This document shows, one piece after another, positions 51,792-60,953 of a DNA stretch of 62,728 nt. The notes under the pieces were generated by a model that was given only the letters and a program-made list of their open reading frames with translations, did not search any database and was not told where the DNA came from. Numbering within the stretch: position 1 is the stretch's first letter; the number at the start of each line of letters is the position of its first letter. Source of the DNA: CAYFKJ01 sp964401845 (GTDB lineage Bacteria > Pseudomonadota > Alphaproteobacteria > UBA2966); assembly GCA_964401845.1 (NCBI GenBank), contig CAYOAD010000002.1:1-62728 (forward strand), written 5' to 3'. Made by a program: the position numbers and the translations under genes.

Positions 51792-54662
51792 ATGACGAGC
51801 CGCAAGGCCCCCACCAAAAACTACGCACGGTTGACCAAGGCTCAGCTTATTAAGGAGCTCGCCGCAGCCCGGGCCGAATCCCCGAATCCGCAATCCGACG
51901 GCAGCCAACCGGACTCCAGCCCCGGCGGAAGCGAGGGTATCTACCGCGCCATCGTGGAGGCCACCAGCGAGGGCGTCTGGGTGACGGATTTGGAGCGGCG
52001 AACCACCTTCGTCAATCAGCGATTGGCCGATATGCTTGGCTGCCGTCCTGTCGACATGATCGGAAAACCGGCAGCCGACTTCGTTCCCCCTGACTACCAC
52101 GCCCAACTTGGGCGCAATTTGGACCTCCGTGCACAGGGAATCTCCGGTCAGTCCGAGTATCGGCTTCAGCGCCAGGACAAGACTTTTTTTTGGGTGCTTG
52201 CGAATTCGTCGCCCTTGCTTGACGAACGCGGCGATGTTGTTGGTGCGCTGGTGACGGTAGCCGACATCACCGAGCAAAAGTCAGCCCAGGACGCCATAAG
52301 CGAAAGCGAGGAGCGATATCGCAAGCTAACAGAGGGCTCAATTCAGGGCATCGGAATACTGCAGGACGACCGGGTGGTTTTCGTCAATCCCGCGTTCGCC
52401 GATCTCCTCGGCTACGAACCCGACGAAATCATCGGCCGCGCCGTCAACGAGTTCGTCGCGCCGTCATTCCAGGATGTGGTGAACGACCGCCGCCGAGACC
52501 GTTTGAGCGGCGGTGACGCGGTATCCATGTATGAAATGCTGGTTCTGCATAAAAGCGGCAGAGAGATTTGGGTCGATCAACTGGCCCAGGTCGTTCAGTG
52601 GGACGGCAAGCCGGCCGTGCAGGTCTCGGTTGTCGATATATCCGCGCGCATTGCCGCTCTTGAAGCCCTGAAGGAAAGCGAAGAACGCTTCCGGGACTTT
52701 GCCGCATCGGCTTCGGATTGGCTGTGGGAGACGGATACCGAAGGGCGGATCAGGTGGGAATCCGAAAATCCCGAAATTAATCCGGGCATCCCCCTCCGTC
52801 GCATTGAAGGCTTGCCAAGGCAGGAAATCGCCGGAAGCCTCATGTTGGAAAAGGCGTGGGCTCCCTACCAGCAGGCCATCGATGAACACCGCGACATTCG
52901 GGATTTCGAGTACAGCTACGCCAACCCCAATGGCGATATCCGCTTTGCCCGCGTCAACGGCAAGGCCCTTTTCGATGCTACCGGATCGTTCATTGGCCAC
53001 CGCGGCGTCGCCACGGATATCACGAAACGCAAACTCGACGAAGAACGCCTCGATCGCCTGGCCGCAGCCATGGACCAAATTACCGAGATGGTCGCCTTGT
53101 ATGACGACCAGGATCGCCTTGTTACCTTCAACAAACCTTTCAAGGAGGACAACCGCCGCATCGCAGACCTTGTCGTGCCGGGTACGACTTTTGAAGAACT
53201 CGCAAGGGCCGCAGCCGCCAGGGGCCTGACCCCCGTGGCACGGGAAGGCAACCGGGATTGGCTGACCGAACGGCTGGATCGCCACCGCAATCCAGCGGGC
53301 GCGTTTCAACTTCAAAGGTCGGGGGGCGGTTGGGACCTCATTCACGAACAACGTCTCGCCGATGGAGGTATTGTGACGGTTGTCTCGGACATCACGCCGC
53401 AAAAGCGGGCTGAAGAGTCTCTGCGGGAAAGCGAAAACCGCTTCAGGCTGCTCTTCGACAACGCCGAAATTTCGATTTGGGACGAAGATTTTACCGGCGC
53501 AATGAGGGAGCTTTCGAAATTACGCGCCCAGGGGGTCACGGATCTTCAGACCTACCTGACGGATCACCTTGATGAAGCCTTCCGCATCGCCGCCCTGGTT
53601 CAAATCAACGACGTCAACGAGGCCACCCTGGCGCTCTACGGCGTGGCGACAAAGGATGATTTCATCGAATCGCTCGACGGCATCATGACCGAGGAGTCGA
53701 TCTTCGTTTTTATCGGCGTCCTCACTGCAATGTGGAACGGCGATCCATATTTTTCGACCGAGGTTTCACATAAGACCTTTGACGGCCGGGACATAACGGT
53801 AATCGTCTCGGTGCCGATACCACGCGACGCGGAGGAATACGATCATGTGCCGGTGTGCGTACTCGACATTACGGAGCAAAAACAAGCGGAATTGGAAATC
53901 GTTGCGGCGAAAGAGGAGGCCGAATACGCCAACCGGACGAAATCGGAATTTCTCGCCAACATGAGCCACGAACTGCGAACACCGCTCAATGCCATTTTGG
54001 GTTTCGCGCAAATCATCCGGGATCAGACTTTCGGCGGCGGCGCCAAGGACCGCTACATCGACTATGCCGGCGATATCCACGGCAGCGGTGAACACCTTCT
54101 GGAAATAATCAACGACCTTCTGGACCTGTCAAAAATCGAAGCCGGCAAGGCGGAAATCAACGAAATCGTATTCCCTGTCGACCATGCCATCCAGGATTGT
54201 GTTTCCCTCGTCGCCGGGCGGGCCAGTGAGTCGGGGCTCTTGCTGAACGCGGAACACGCTGGGGATTATTTGGAAATCCTGGCGGACGAGCGCATGTTCA
54301 AGCAGATGCTCCTGAACCTTCTCTCCAACGCCATCAAGTTCACCAAACCGGACGGACAAATCGAAATCGGAGTCCGCCATGAGGAAGACGGTAGTCTCGA
54401 TATCAGCGTATCGGACACGGGGATTGGGATCGAAGAGGAGGATATTCCGCTGGTGCTGTCGCCGTTCGGTCAGATCGCCAACGTCCTGACCAGGGATCAC
54501 GTTGGGACTGGCCTGGGATTGCCCCTGGTGTCTTCCCTTGCCGAACTCCATGGCGGCAAACTAACGCTTGAGAGCAATTTTGGCGTCGGCACAAGAGCAA
54601 CGGTCTGGTTTCCGCCAGAAAGAGTGTTTACCTCGTCATCAACCTTACCGGACCCGGTTTAG
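51792..54662 (+). CDS. Soluble histidine kinase with five PAS domains
   Basis: 956 residues from the ATG at 51792; the codon before it is a TTG, a poorer start. No membrane segment is seen. Five PAS modules lie at about 48-165, 170-290, 295-415, 420-540 and 545-700, separated by the usual SEERYRKL/SEERFRDF-type linkers. HisKA has ANMSHELRTPLNAILGFAQI with phospho-acceptor His726, and the ATPase shows NLLSNAIKF, DTGIGI and GTGLGLPL. No receiver or output domain follows and no regulator gene is adjacent. A cytosolic multi-signal sensor; its partner may be the stand-alone receiver at 42907. Confidence 0.92.
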   Translation: MTSRKAPTKNYARLTKAQLIKELAAARAESPNPQSDGSQPDSSPGGSEGIYRAIVEATSEGVWVTDLERRTTFVNQRLADMLGCRPVDMIGKPAADFVPPDYHAQLGRNLDLRAQGISGQSEYRLQRQDKTFFWVLANSSPLLDERGDVVGALVTVADITEQKSAQDAISESEERYRKLTEGSIQGIGILQDDRVVFVNPAFADLLGYEPDEIIGRAVNEFVAPSFQDVVNDRRRDRLSGGDAVSMYEMLVLHKSGREIWVDQLAQVVQWDGKPAVQVSVVDISARIAALEALKESEERFRDFAASASDWLWETDTEGRIRWESENPEINPGIPLRRIEGLPRQEIAGSLMLEKAWAPYQQAIDEHRDIRDFEYSYANPNGDIRFARVNGKALFDATGSFIGHRGVATDITKRKLDEERLDRLAAAMDQITEMVALYDDQDRLVTFNKPFKEDNRRIADLVVPGTTFEELARAAAARGLTPVAREGNRDWLTERLDRHRNPAGAFQLQRSGGGWDLIHEQRLADGGIVTVVSDITPQKRAEESLRESENRFRLLFDNAEISIWDEDFTGAMRELSKLRAQGVTDLQTYLTDHLDEAFRIAALVQINDVNEATLALYGVATKDDFIESLDGIMTEESIFVFIGVLTAMWNGDPYFSTEVSHKTFDGRDITVIVSVPIPRDAEEYDHVPVCVLDITEQKQAELEIVAAKEEAEYANRTKSEFLANMSHELRTPLNAILGFAQIIRDQTFGGGAKDRYIDYAGDIHGSGEHLLEIINDLLDLSKIEAGKAEINEIVFPVDHAIQDCVSLVAGRASESGLLLNAEHAGDYLEILADERMFKQMLLNLLSNAIKFTKPDGQIEIGVRHEEDGSLDISVSDTGIGIEEEDIPLVLSPFGQIANVLTRDHVGTGLGLPLVSSLAELHGGKLTLESNFGVGTRATVWFPPERVFTSSSTLPDPV

Positions 54663-54802
54663 GTTCGATGGGGGCAAATCGATTCCGGCGGAAAAATCCG
54701 CCTGAAAATCGGCACTCGCCACCACGCAAGACTTGCCATCGCGGGCCGAACCGTGGACATTGCCGCCCGGACCCCATCCGCAAACGATGAAAGACACCAT
54801 TC

Positions 54803-55555
54803 ATGAACAAAATCGACCTGAACGGCCGTAAGGCCATCATCACCGGCGGCGCGCGGGGGATCGGCAAGGGCGTGGCCGAACGCTTCCTCAATTCGGGTGC
54901 GGCGGTCGCTCTGTGGGACCTCGACACCGATCAGGCCCAGGCCACGGCAACCGAACTCGGCAGCCTCGGCACCGCCATCGGCGTCGGCGTCGACCACACC
55001 GACGAAGCGTCCGTGGCGTCTGCGCTGGCCGAGACCGAAAGCGGCATCGGCCCCGTCGACATCCTGGTCAACAGCGCCGGCATCGCGGGGGCCAACAAGA
55101 AAGTCTGGGAGTATACGCCTGAGGAATGGCGCCAGGTCATCGACGTCGACCTGGTTGGCCCTTTCATGTGCTGCCGCGCGGTGGTGCCAGGCATGATGGA
55201 GCGCGACTACGGCCGCATCGTCAACATCTCCTCGGTCGCCGGCAAGGAAGGCAACCCCAACGCCTCCCACTACAGTTCCGCCAAGGCGGGCCTGCTGGGC
55301 CTGACCAAATCGCTGGGCAAGGAACTGGCGCATACCGGGATCACCGTCAACGCCATCACGCCGGCGACGGTCGGCACCGAAATGCTCAACGACTGCACCC
55401 AGGAGCACATCGACTACATGCTGTCCAAGATCCCCATGGCGCGCTTCGGCAAGGTCGAGGAAATGGCGGCGATCATCGCCTGGCTGGCCAGCGAGGACTG
55501 CTCCTTCTCCACCGGCGCCACCTTCGACATGTCGGGCGGACGGGCGACCTACTGA
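54803..55555 (+). CDS. SDR family oxidoreductase
   Basis: 250 residues, classical SDR. KAIITGGARGIGKGVAERFL is the cofactor loop, VNSAGIAGANKKVW the NNAG-like segment, IVNISSVAGKEGNPNASHYS holds the catalytic Ser, and YSSAKAGLLG the YxxxK motif. ITPATVGTEML and FSTGATFDMSGGRATY finish it. 3-oxoacyl or sugar/polyol dehydrogenase activity is possible. A rho-independent terminator follows at 55603. Confidence 0.9.
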   Translation: MNKIDLNGRKAIITGGARGIGKGVAERFLNSGAAVALWDLDTDQAQATATELGSLGTAIGVGVDHTDEASVASALAETESGIGPVDILVNSAGIAGANKKVWEYTPEEWRQVIDVDLVGPFMCCRAVVPGMMERDYGRIVNISSVAGKEGNPNASHYSSAKAGLLGLTKSLGKELAHTGITVNAITPATVGTEMLNDCTQEHIDYMLSKIPMARFGKVEEMAAIIAWLASEDCSFSTGATFDMSGGRATY

Positions 55556-55602
55556 TCGGCAGACGCCGTATGGCTGGACGCTAATTCAATACCCATATAG
55601 AT

Positions 55603-55641
55603 TGCGCCCGATCCTTTTTCCGGTTCGGGCGCATTCTTTTT
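55603..55641 (+). terminator. Rho-independent terminator after the SDR gene
   Basis: Stem TGCGCCCGA (55603-55611) with TCGGGCGCA (55625-55633), then a T-rich tail TTCTTTTT to 55641. The tail contains the TTG that is the apparent start codon of the next gene. Confidence 0.8.
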
Positions 55642-56548
55642 GACCAACCCATCCCCATCTCGCGGCGGCAGCGGCGGCGCTTTCGGCAGCGGCGATTTCT
55701 ACGTTATCGCGGTGGCGATCGTCTGGGGCGTCAACTTTCCCATCGCCAAGCAGGTGCTGGGCGTGCTCGATCCCATCGTCTTTTCCTCGATCCGCTATCT
55801 CACCGGCGGTCTGCTGCTGTTCGCGGTGATGGCCATGCGCGGCGACAGTCTGCGTTTTGCCCGCAGCGATATCCTGCCGCTGACCGGCCTGGGTCTCCTC
55901 GGCATCACCATTTTCCAGGGTCTGTGGGCGTATGGCCTGGACCTGACGACGGCGCCCAAGGCGGCCATCCTGGTCGCCACGGCGCCAATTTTCGGCGCCT
56001 TGCTGGCCGGGTTTTCGGGCCATTGGCCGTCGTTCAAGGCCTGGCTCGGCATTTTCGTCTCGTTCGCCGGCGTTGCGGTTGTGATCAACGGCAGCGTGAC
56101 GGAATTCACGGTCGGCGGCGGCACGCTGACCGGCGATATCCTGATGATGGGAGGGTCCGTCGTCTGGGCGCTCTATTCGGCGCTGGCCGGCAGGTTCGTC
56201 AATCGTCTGGGCGCGCTCAAGGTAACGGCCTTCGGCATGGTCGCGGGCGCCATCGCGCTAACCCTGCTGGCGGCGCCGGTCATGGCGGATCAGCGCTGGC
56301 AGGAGATGACGGCCGGACTGTGGTCCGCCACGGCGTTCTCCACCGTTTTCGCCGCCGCCATCGCTTTCGTCTGGTGGTACAAGGGCCTGGCGGTATTGGG
56401 CGTCACCCGCGCCATGGTCTATTCCTATCTCATCCCCATTGTGGCTATCATTGTCTCGGTCGCCGCCTTCGGCGCCGATTTCAATTTTGTCCAAATCATC
56501 GCGTCCCTTGTCGTCCTCGCCGGCGTGCAGGTGACGCGGACCAGCTAG
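55640..56548 (+). CDS. DMT superfamily (EamA) transporter, start uncertain
   Basis: Up to 302 residues with ten hydrophobic spans in two EamA repeats (VAIVWGVNFPIAKQVLGVLD, GLWAYGLDLTTAPKAAILVA in repeat one; WALYSALAGRFVNRLGALK in repeat two). The only upstream start that keeps the first span whole is a TTG at 55640, inside the terminator T-tract and without a Shine-Dalgarno; the GTG at 55712 would cut the first helix. Probably a metabolite exporter. It is followed after 12 bp by the M20 deacylase gene. Confidence 0.82.
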   Translation: MTNPSPSRGGSGGAFGSGDFYVIAVAIVWGVNFPIAKQVLGVLDPIVFSSIRYLTGGLLLFAVMAMRGDSLRFARSDILPLTGLGLLGITIFQGLWAYGLDLTTAPKAAILVATAPIFGALLAGFSGHWPSFKAWLGIFVSFAGVAVVINGSVTEFTVGGGTLTGDILMMGGSVVWALYSALAGRFVNRLGALKVTAFGMVAGAIALTLLAAPVMADQRWQEMTAGLWSATAFSTVFAAAIAFVWWYKGLAVLGVTRAMVYSYLIPIVAIIVSVAAFGADFNFVQIIASLVVLAGVQVTRTS

Positions 56549-56560
56549 GGAAAGCCCGAA

Positions 56561-57841
56561 ATGCTCGACGACCAGACAGCGACCCGGATCATGAAAGCCG
56601 TCGACGACGGCTTCGACGAGCAAACCGACTTCACCGCCGAACTGGTCAAGTTTCCCTCCGTGCGCGGAGCCGAACAGACGGCCCAGGATTTCATGGCCGA
56701 GCAGCTGCGGGAGCGCGGCTACGGCGTCGACCGCTGGAAGGTGAACATCGACGACATCGCCCACCTGCCCGGCTTCTCCCCCGTCCACGTCAATTACGAC
56801 AACGCCTACAACACGGTCGGCACCCATCGTTCGAATGCGTCGACGGGCCGGTCGCTGATCCTCAACGGCCACATCGACGTGGTGCCGGTGGGACCGCTCG
56901 AGATGTGGACGACGCCGCCGTTCGAGCCGCGTATCGAGGAAGGCTGGATGTATGGCCGGGGTGCGGGCGACATGAAGGCCGGCATCGGCGAATGCGTCTA
57001 CGCGCTGGACGCCCTCAAGCGGCTGGGTTACGTCCCCGCCGCGGACGTCCACATCCAGTCCGTCATCGAGGAAGAATGCACCGGCAACGGCGCGCTGGCC
57101 TGTCTGGCGCGCGGTTATAAGGCTGACGCCGCCCTCATCCCAGAACCGCTGGGTGAACAGTTGATCCGGGCCCAGATCGGCGTCATCTGGTTCCAGGTCA
57201 AGCTGCAGGGCCGCCCGGTCCACGTGCTGGAGGCCGGTTCGGGCGCAAACGCCATCGAGGCCGCCTTCCCCATCATCCATGCCCTGCACGAGATGGAAGA
57301 CAGGTGGAACGCGCCGGAGCGCCGCCATGAGGCCTATGAAAACGTCGATCATCCCATCAACCTCAACGTCGGCCGCATCGCCGGCGGCGACTGGCCGTCG
57401 AGCGTGCCGGCCTGGTGCACCTTCGACGTGCGCGTCGCCATCTTCCCCGGCCAGGACATCGACGAAGCGCGCAACGAGATCGAGGACTGCATCCGCGCCG
57501 CCGCCCAGGCCGACCGCTTCCTCGCCAACAATCCGCCGGAGATCGTCTATCACGGCTTCCTCAGCGAAGGTTACGTGCTGACAAACGCTGACGAGGCCGA
57601 GGCGGTCTTGGGCTGGGCGCATCAGCAGGCCTATGGCGAAGCGCTTTCGGAAATTGCCACCACGGCCACCACCGACGCCCGCTTTTTTGGCCTTTACGCC
57701 GACACGCCCGGCCTGGTTTACGGCCCGGTATCTGAAAACATCCACGGTTTCGACGAGCGCGTCAGCCTCGAATCCGTGCGCCGCAACACCCAATCCATGG
57801 CGCTCTTCATCGCCGAATGGTGCGGCCTCGACGCCGCCTGA
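56561..57841 (+). CDS. ArgE/DapE-type (M20 family) deacylase
   Basis: 426 residues. Metal and catalytic residues: NGHIDVVPVGP (His ligand and Asp), YGRGAGDMKAG (bridging Asp), VIEEECTGNGA (general base Glu and Glu ligand), and ENIHGFDERVSLES near the end (His ligand). The dimerisation domain lies in the middle (VQ..GRPVHVLEAGSGANAIEA). Such zinc enzymes remove N-acyl groups from amino acids or split small amides. The upstream DMT gene is 12 bp away, so one transcript is likely. Confidence 0.9.
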   Translation: MLDDQTATRIMKAVDDGFDEQTDFTAELVKFPSVRGAEQTAQDFMAEQLRERGYGVDRWKVNIDDIAHLPGFSPVHVNYDNAYNTVGTHRSNASTGRSLILNGHIDVVPVGPLEMWTTPPFEPRIEEGWMYGRGAGDMKAGIGECVYALDALKRLGYVPAADVHIQSVIEEECTGNGALACLARGYKADAALIPEPLGEQLIRAQIGVIWFQVKLQGRPVHVLEAGSGANAIEAAFPIIHALHEMEDRWNAPERRHEAYENVDHPINLNVGRIAGGDWPSSVPAWCTFDVRVAIFPGQDIDEARNEIEDCIRAAAQADRFLANNPPEIVYHGFLSEGYVLTNADEAEAVLGWAHQQAYGEALSEIATTATTDARFFGLYADTPGLVYGPVSENIHGFDERVSLESVRRNTQSMALFIAEWCGLDAA

Positions 57842-57867
57842 GTTATCGCCCCTGCAAGGAGACCTAC

Positions 57868-58974
57868 ATGTCCGCCAAGTCCAAGCCCCCGTTTCACGCC
57901 GAACACGTCGGCAGCCTGCTGCGCCCCAAGGAACTGACCCAGGCCTTCCGGGCGCATCGTGAAGGAAACCTCGGCGATGAGGAGTTCCAGGCCATCCAGG
58001 ACAAGGCCATTGCCGATGTCGTCAAGCTGCAGGAGGACGCCGGGCTTGAATTGGTGACGGACGGTGAGTTCCGCCGCTCCTCCTATTGGGCGCATTTCGT
58101 GGAGAAAGTCGACGGCCTCGGTATCACCAACGCCTCGTTCAAGTTTCACGATGACCACGGCCATGAACTCGACTTCACCGCCCCGGTTGCCGAAGCGCCG
58201 GTGCGCCGCACCCGGACCATCTCCGGAGACGAGTATGGTTTTTTGAAAACCGTCACCTCCAAAACGCCCAAGATCACCATGCCGTCGCCGCCGACCATGC
58301 ATTTCTACCGCCTGGGCGCCAGCATCGCCGATGGCGTCTACGACAGCGAAGACGCCTACTTCGCCGATCTCGCCAAGGTTTACGAGCAGGAAATCGTCGC
58401 CCTTGCCGCCGACGGCTGCACCTACGTGCAGATCGACGAGGTGCCCATCGCCATGCTGTGCGACCCTGCGGTGCGCGAAAAGGTTTCCACCGAAGGCTAC
58501 GACCCCGACGGGCTGATGACGAGTTACGTCGACGTGCTCAACGCCTCCATCGACAACCGGCCCGACGGCGTCACGGTCGGCCTGCATCTCTGCCGCGGCA
58601 ACTTCAAGGGCCATTATCTTTCCGAAGGCGGCTACGAGACCGTGGCCGACCGGTTGTTCAACGGCATCAAGGTCGACGCCTTCTTCCTCGAATATGACAC
58701 GCCCCGCGCCGGCGATTTCGAAGCGCTGAAATACGTGCCGGACAACAAGAGCGTCGTGCTCGGCCTTGTCAGTTCAAAGACGCCGGAGCTCGAATCCAAG
58801 GATGACCTCAAACGCCGTATCGACGATGCCGCCCGCTACGTCGACATCGAACGGCTGGGCCTCAGCCCGCAATGCGGTTTCGCCAGCACAGTTGCCGGTA
58901 ATCCCGTAACGGTGGATGATGAGATCGCAAAACTGACATTGATCGTGGAAACGGCCCGCGACGTCTGGGGCTAA
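57868..58974 (+). CDS. Cobalamin-independent methionine synthase (MetE C-terminal-like) family protein
   Basis: 368 residues from the ATG at 57868, which follows AAGGAG with good spacing; the earlier in-frame start lies inside the M20 gene. Barrel with FHAEHVGSLLRPKEL, VTDGEFRRSSYW, YVQIDEVPI and the zinc set VGLHLCRGNFKG (His, Cys), FFLEYDTP (Glu) and LSPQCGFAS (Cys). This group is a MetE-like methyltransferase of uncertain substrate, distinct from the shorter copy at 31859. Part of the plus-strand unit 55640-59785. Confidence 0.9.
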   Translation: MSAKSKPPFHAEHVGSLLRPKELTQAFRAHREGNLGDEEFQAIQDKAIADVVKLQEDAGLELVTDGEFRRSSYWAHFVEKVDGLGITNASFKFHDDHGHELDFTAPVAEAPVRRTRTISGDEYGFLKTVTSKTPKITMPSPPTMHFYRLGASIADGVYDSEDAYFADLAKVYEQEIVALAADGCTYVQIDEVPIAMLCDPAVREKVSTEGYDPDGLMTSYVDVLNASIDNRPDGVTVGLHLCRGNFKGHYLSEGGYETVADRLFNGIKVDAFFLEYDTPRAGDFEALKYVPDNKSVVLGLVSSKTPELESKDDLKRRIDDAARYVDIERLGLSPQCGFASTVAGNPVTVDDEIAKLTLIVETARDVWG

Positions 58975-58993
58975 CGCAAGAGGAACTTGGATT

Positions 58994-59785
58994 ATGGACA
59001 TCAAGGGTAAGGTCGCGATCGTCACCGGCGGCGGCACCGGCATCGGTGCCGCCACAGCCAAACGCCTGGCGGCGGACGGCTGCAATGTGGCCATCAATTA
59101 CCGCTCCAGCGCAGACGCTGCCAAGGACGTCGCGGCGGCTTGTGAGGCCTTGGGCGTCGAAGCCATCACGGTTCAGGGCAGCGTCGCCGAGGACGCCGAC
59201 TGCAAGGCCATCGCGCAAGCCGCGCTCGACAAGTGGGGCCGCATCGATGTTCTGATCAACAACGCCGGCATCACCCGCTTCGTCCCGCACGGCGATCTCG
59301 ACGGATTGCAGATGGAAGACTTTCAGGATCTCAACGCCACCAATGTCGTCGGTCCCTACCAGATGACGCGCGCCGTCGTGCCGGCCATGCGCGAGGCCGG
59401 ACAAGGCCGCATCGTCAACACCTCATCCATTGCCGGCGTCGTGGGCAACGGCTCGTCCCTCGCCTACGTGTCGACCAAGGGTGCGCTCAACTCCCTGACG
59501 CTGGGTCTCGCCCGCGCGCTGGCGCCTGAGATCACCGTCAATGCAGTTTGCCCCGGCCTCGTCATGACGGAATGGTACCGCCACATGACCGATGACAGCC
59601 AGGCCGCGCTGCAGGACAATTACGAAGGCATGGTGCCGCTGGAACGCGTCAGCACCGGCGAGGATATCGCCGACGCCATCATGTACCTCGTCACCACCTC
59701 CGGACCCGTGACGGGCGAGTTGATGATCATCGATAGCGGTCTTCGTTTGGGCGGCAAGTCACCCCACCACCGCGACAAGGAATAG
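58994..59785 (+). CDS. SDR family oxidoreductase (3-oxoacyl-ACP reductase-like)
   Basis: 263 residues. VAIVTGGGTGIGAATAKRLA is the NAD(P) loop, INNAGITRF the NNAG motif, IVNTSSIAGVVGNGSS the catalytic Ser, and YVSTKGALNS the YxxxK pair; VCPGLVMTEW follows. Last gene of the plus-strand run before the convergent acyl-CoA dehydrogenase genes (4 bp between stops). The substrate is open. Confidence 0.9.
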   Translation: MDIKGKVAIVTGGGTGIGAATAKRLAADGCNVAINYRSSADAAKDVAAACEALGVEAITVQGSVAEDADCKAIAQAALDKWGRIDVLINNAGITRFVPHGDLDGLQMEDFQDLNATNVVGPYQMTRAVVPAMREAGQGRIVNTSSIAGVVGNGSSLAYVSTKGALNSLTLGLARALAPEITVNAVCPGLVMTEWYRHMTDDSQAALQDNYEGMVPLERVSTGEDIADAIMYLVTTSGPVTGELMIIDSGLRLGGKSPHHRDKE

Positions 59786-59789
59786 TCCG

Positions 59790-60929
59790 TCAATACCCCG
59801 TCAGCGTCGCGAACCGGTCGCGGTGCCAGGCGGGGCTGCCGAAGGTTTGTTCGGCGACGCGGGCGCGTTTGAGGTAGAGGCCGGAATCGTGTTCATCCGT
59901 CATGCCGATGCCGCCATGCATCTGAACACCCTCGCTTGACACCAGATGCATGGTCTCGCCGACCTTGGCCTTGGCGAAGCTGGCCATGGCCGGGATGCGG
60001 TTGCTGCCGTCGTCGACGGCGCTGAGGGCCTCCATCACCACGGATTTACAGATTTCAAGTTCCGCGAACATGGCGACCGCGCGGTGCTGCAGGGCCTGGA
60101 AGGTGCCGATGGGCTGGCCGAACTGATGGCGGTCCTTGAGGTACTGCAGAGTAAACTCGAAGATCTGTGTGGCCGAGCCCAGCATTTCCGCGGCCAGGGC
60201 AATGCGTGCCCGGTCGAGCACGGCGTCGAGGATATCGGCGCCCTGATCGACCGCGCCGATGACGGCGTCGGCGCCAGCCTGGACATTGTCAAATGTCGCG
60301 TTCGCGGCGTTACGCGAATCGACCATGATGGTGCGTTCGCACGCCACGCCGGCCGTATCCGCATCGATTAGGAACAGTGTGATCCCGTTACGGTCGCCGG
60401 CGTCACCCGACGTGCGGGCGGCGACGATCAGTTTGTCGGCGGTATGGCCGTCGAGGACGAAGGTTTTTTTTCCGGAAATCTTGTAGCCGCCACCGTCGGC
60501 ACTCGCCGAGGTGGCGATATCGTAGGGCGCGTGATGGGGTTTTTCCTCGAGCGACAGGGCCAGCAGGCATTCGCCCGCAGCAATCTTCGGCAGGATGTCG
60601 GCCCGCTGGGCTTCGCTGCCGCCCAGCAGGATGGCCGAAGAACCCAGCACCACGGTCGACAGCAGCGGCGAGGCCAGCAAGGTCTTGCCCGTTTCCTCGA
60701 TAACCACGCCCAGGCCCTGGAAGCCGAAGTCGGCGCCGCCGTGTTCCTCGGGAATCAGGATGCCGGCCCAACCGAGCTCGACCATCTCCCGCCAGAGTTC
60801 ACGGGAAAAGCCGTCCTTGTCGGCGTCGTCGCGCAGCTTGCGCAAGGCCGTTACAGGCGCTCGGTCGGTGACGAAATCGCGTGCCGAATCGCGCAGCAAG
60901 ATCTGTTCTTCGGTTAGAACCATACCCAT
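59790..60929 (-). CDS. Acyl-CoA dehydrogenase, probable non-catalytic partner subunit
   Basis: 379 residues. The ACAD fold is clear: MVELGWAGILIPEEHGGADF, FTLQYLKDRHQFGQPIGTFQ (the RxQFGxPI core) and VQMHGGIGMTDEHD. The C-terminal EGT(S/A)EI-type motif that supplies the catalytic Glu in many ACADs is not seen; the end reads RARVAEQTFGSPAWHRDRF. The gene 24 bp upstream encodes a second ACAD with that motif, so the two may form a heterotetramer as in steroid side-chain ACADs. An alternative is an active enzyme with its Glu elsewhere. Confidence 0.88.
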   Translation of the reverse strand: MGMVLTEEQILLRDSARDFVTDRAPVTALRKLRDDADKDGFSRELWREMVELGWAGILIPEEHGGADFGFQGLGVVIEETGKTLLASPLLSTVVLGSSAILLGGSEAQRADILPKIAAGECLLALSLEEKPHHAPYDIATSASADGGGYKISGKKTFVLDGHTADKLIVAARTSGDAGDRNGITLFLIDADTAGVACERTIMVDSRNAANATFDNVQAGADAVIGAVDQGADILDAVLDRARIALAAEMLGSATQIFEFTLQYLKDRHQFGQPIGTFQALQHRAVAMFAELEICKSVVMEALSAVDDGSNRIPAMASFAKAKVGETMHLVSSEGVQMHGGIGMTDEHDSGLYLKRARVAEQTFGSPAWHRDRFATLTGY

Positions 60930-60953
60930 CGCTCGGGGTCCTTCTCAAATACG

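Noticed and set aside
56258..57793. 511-residue minus-strand open frame opposite the DMT and M20 genes
   Set aside because: Covers two convincing plus-strand genes; low-complexity Gly/Asp/Val/Arg composition from codon mirroring.
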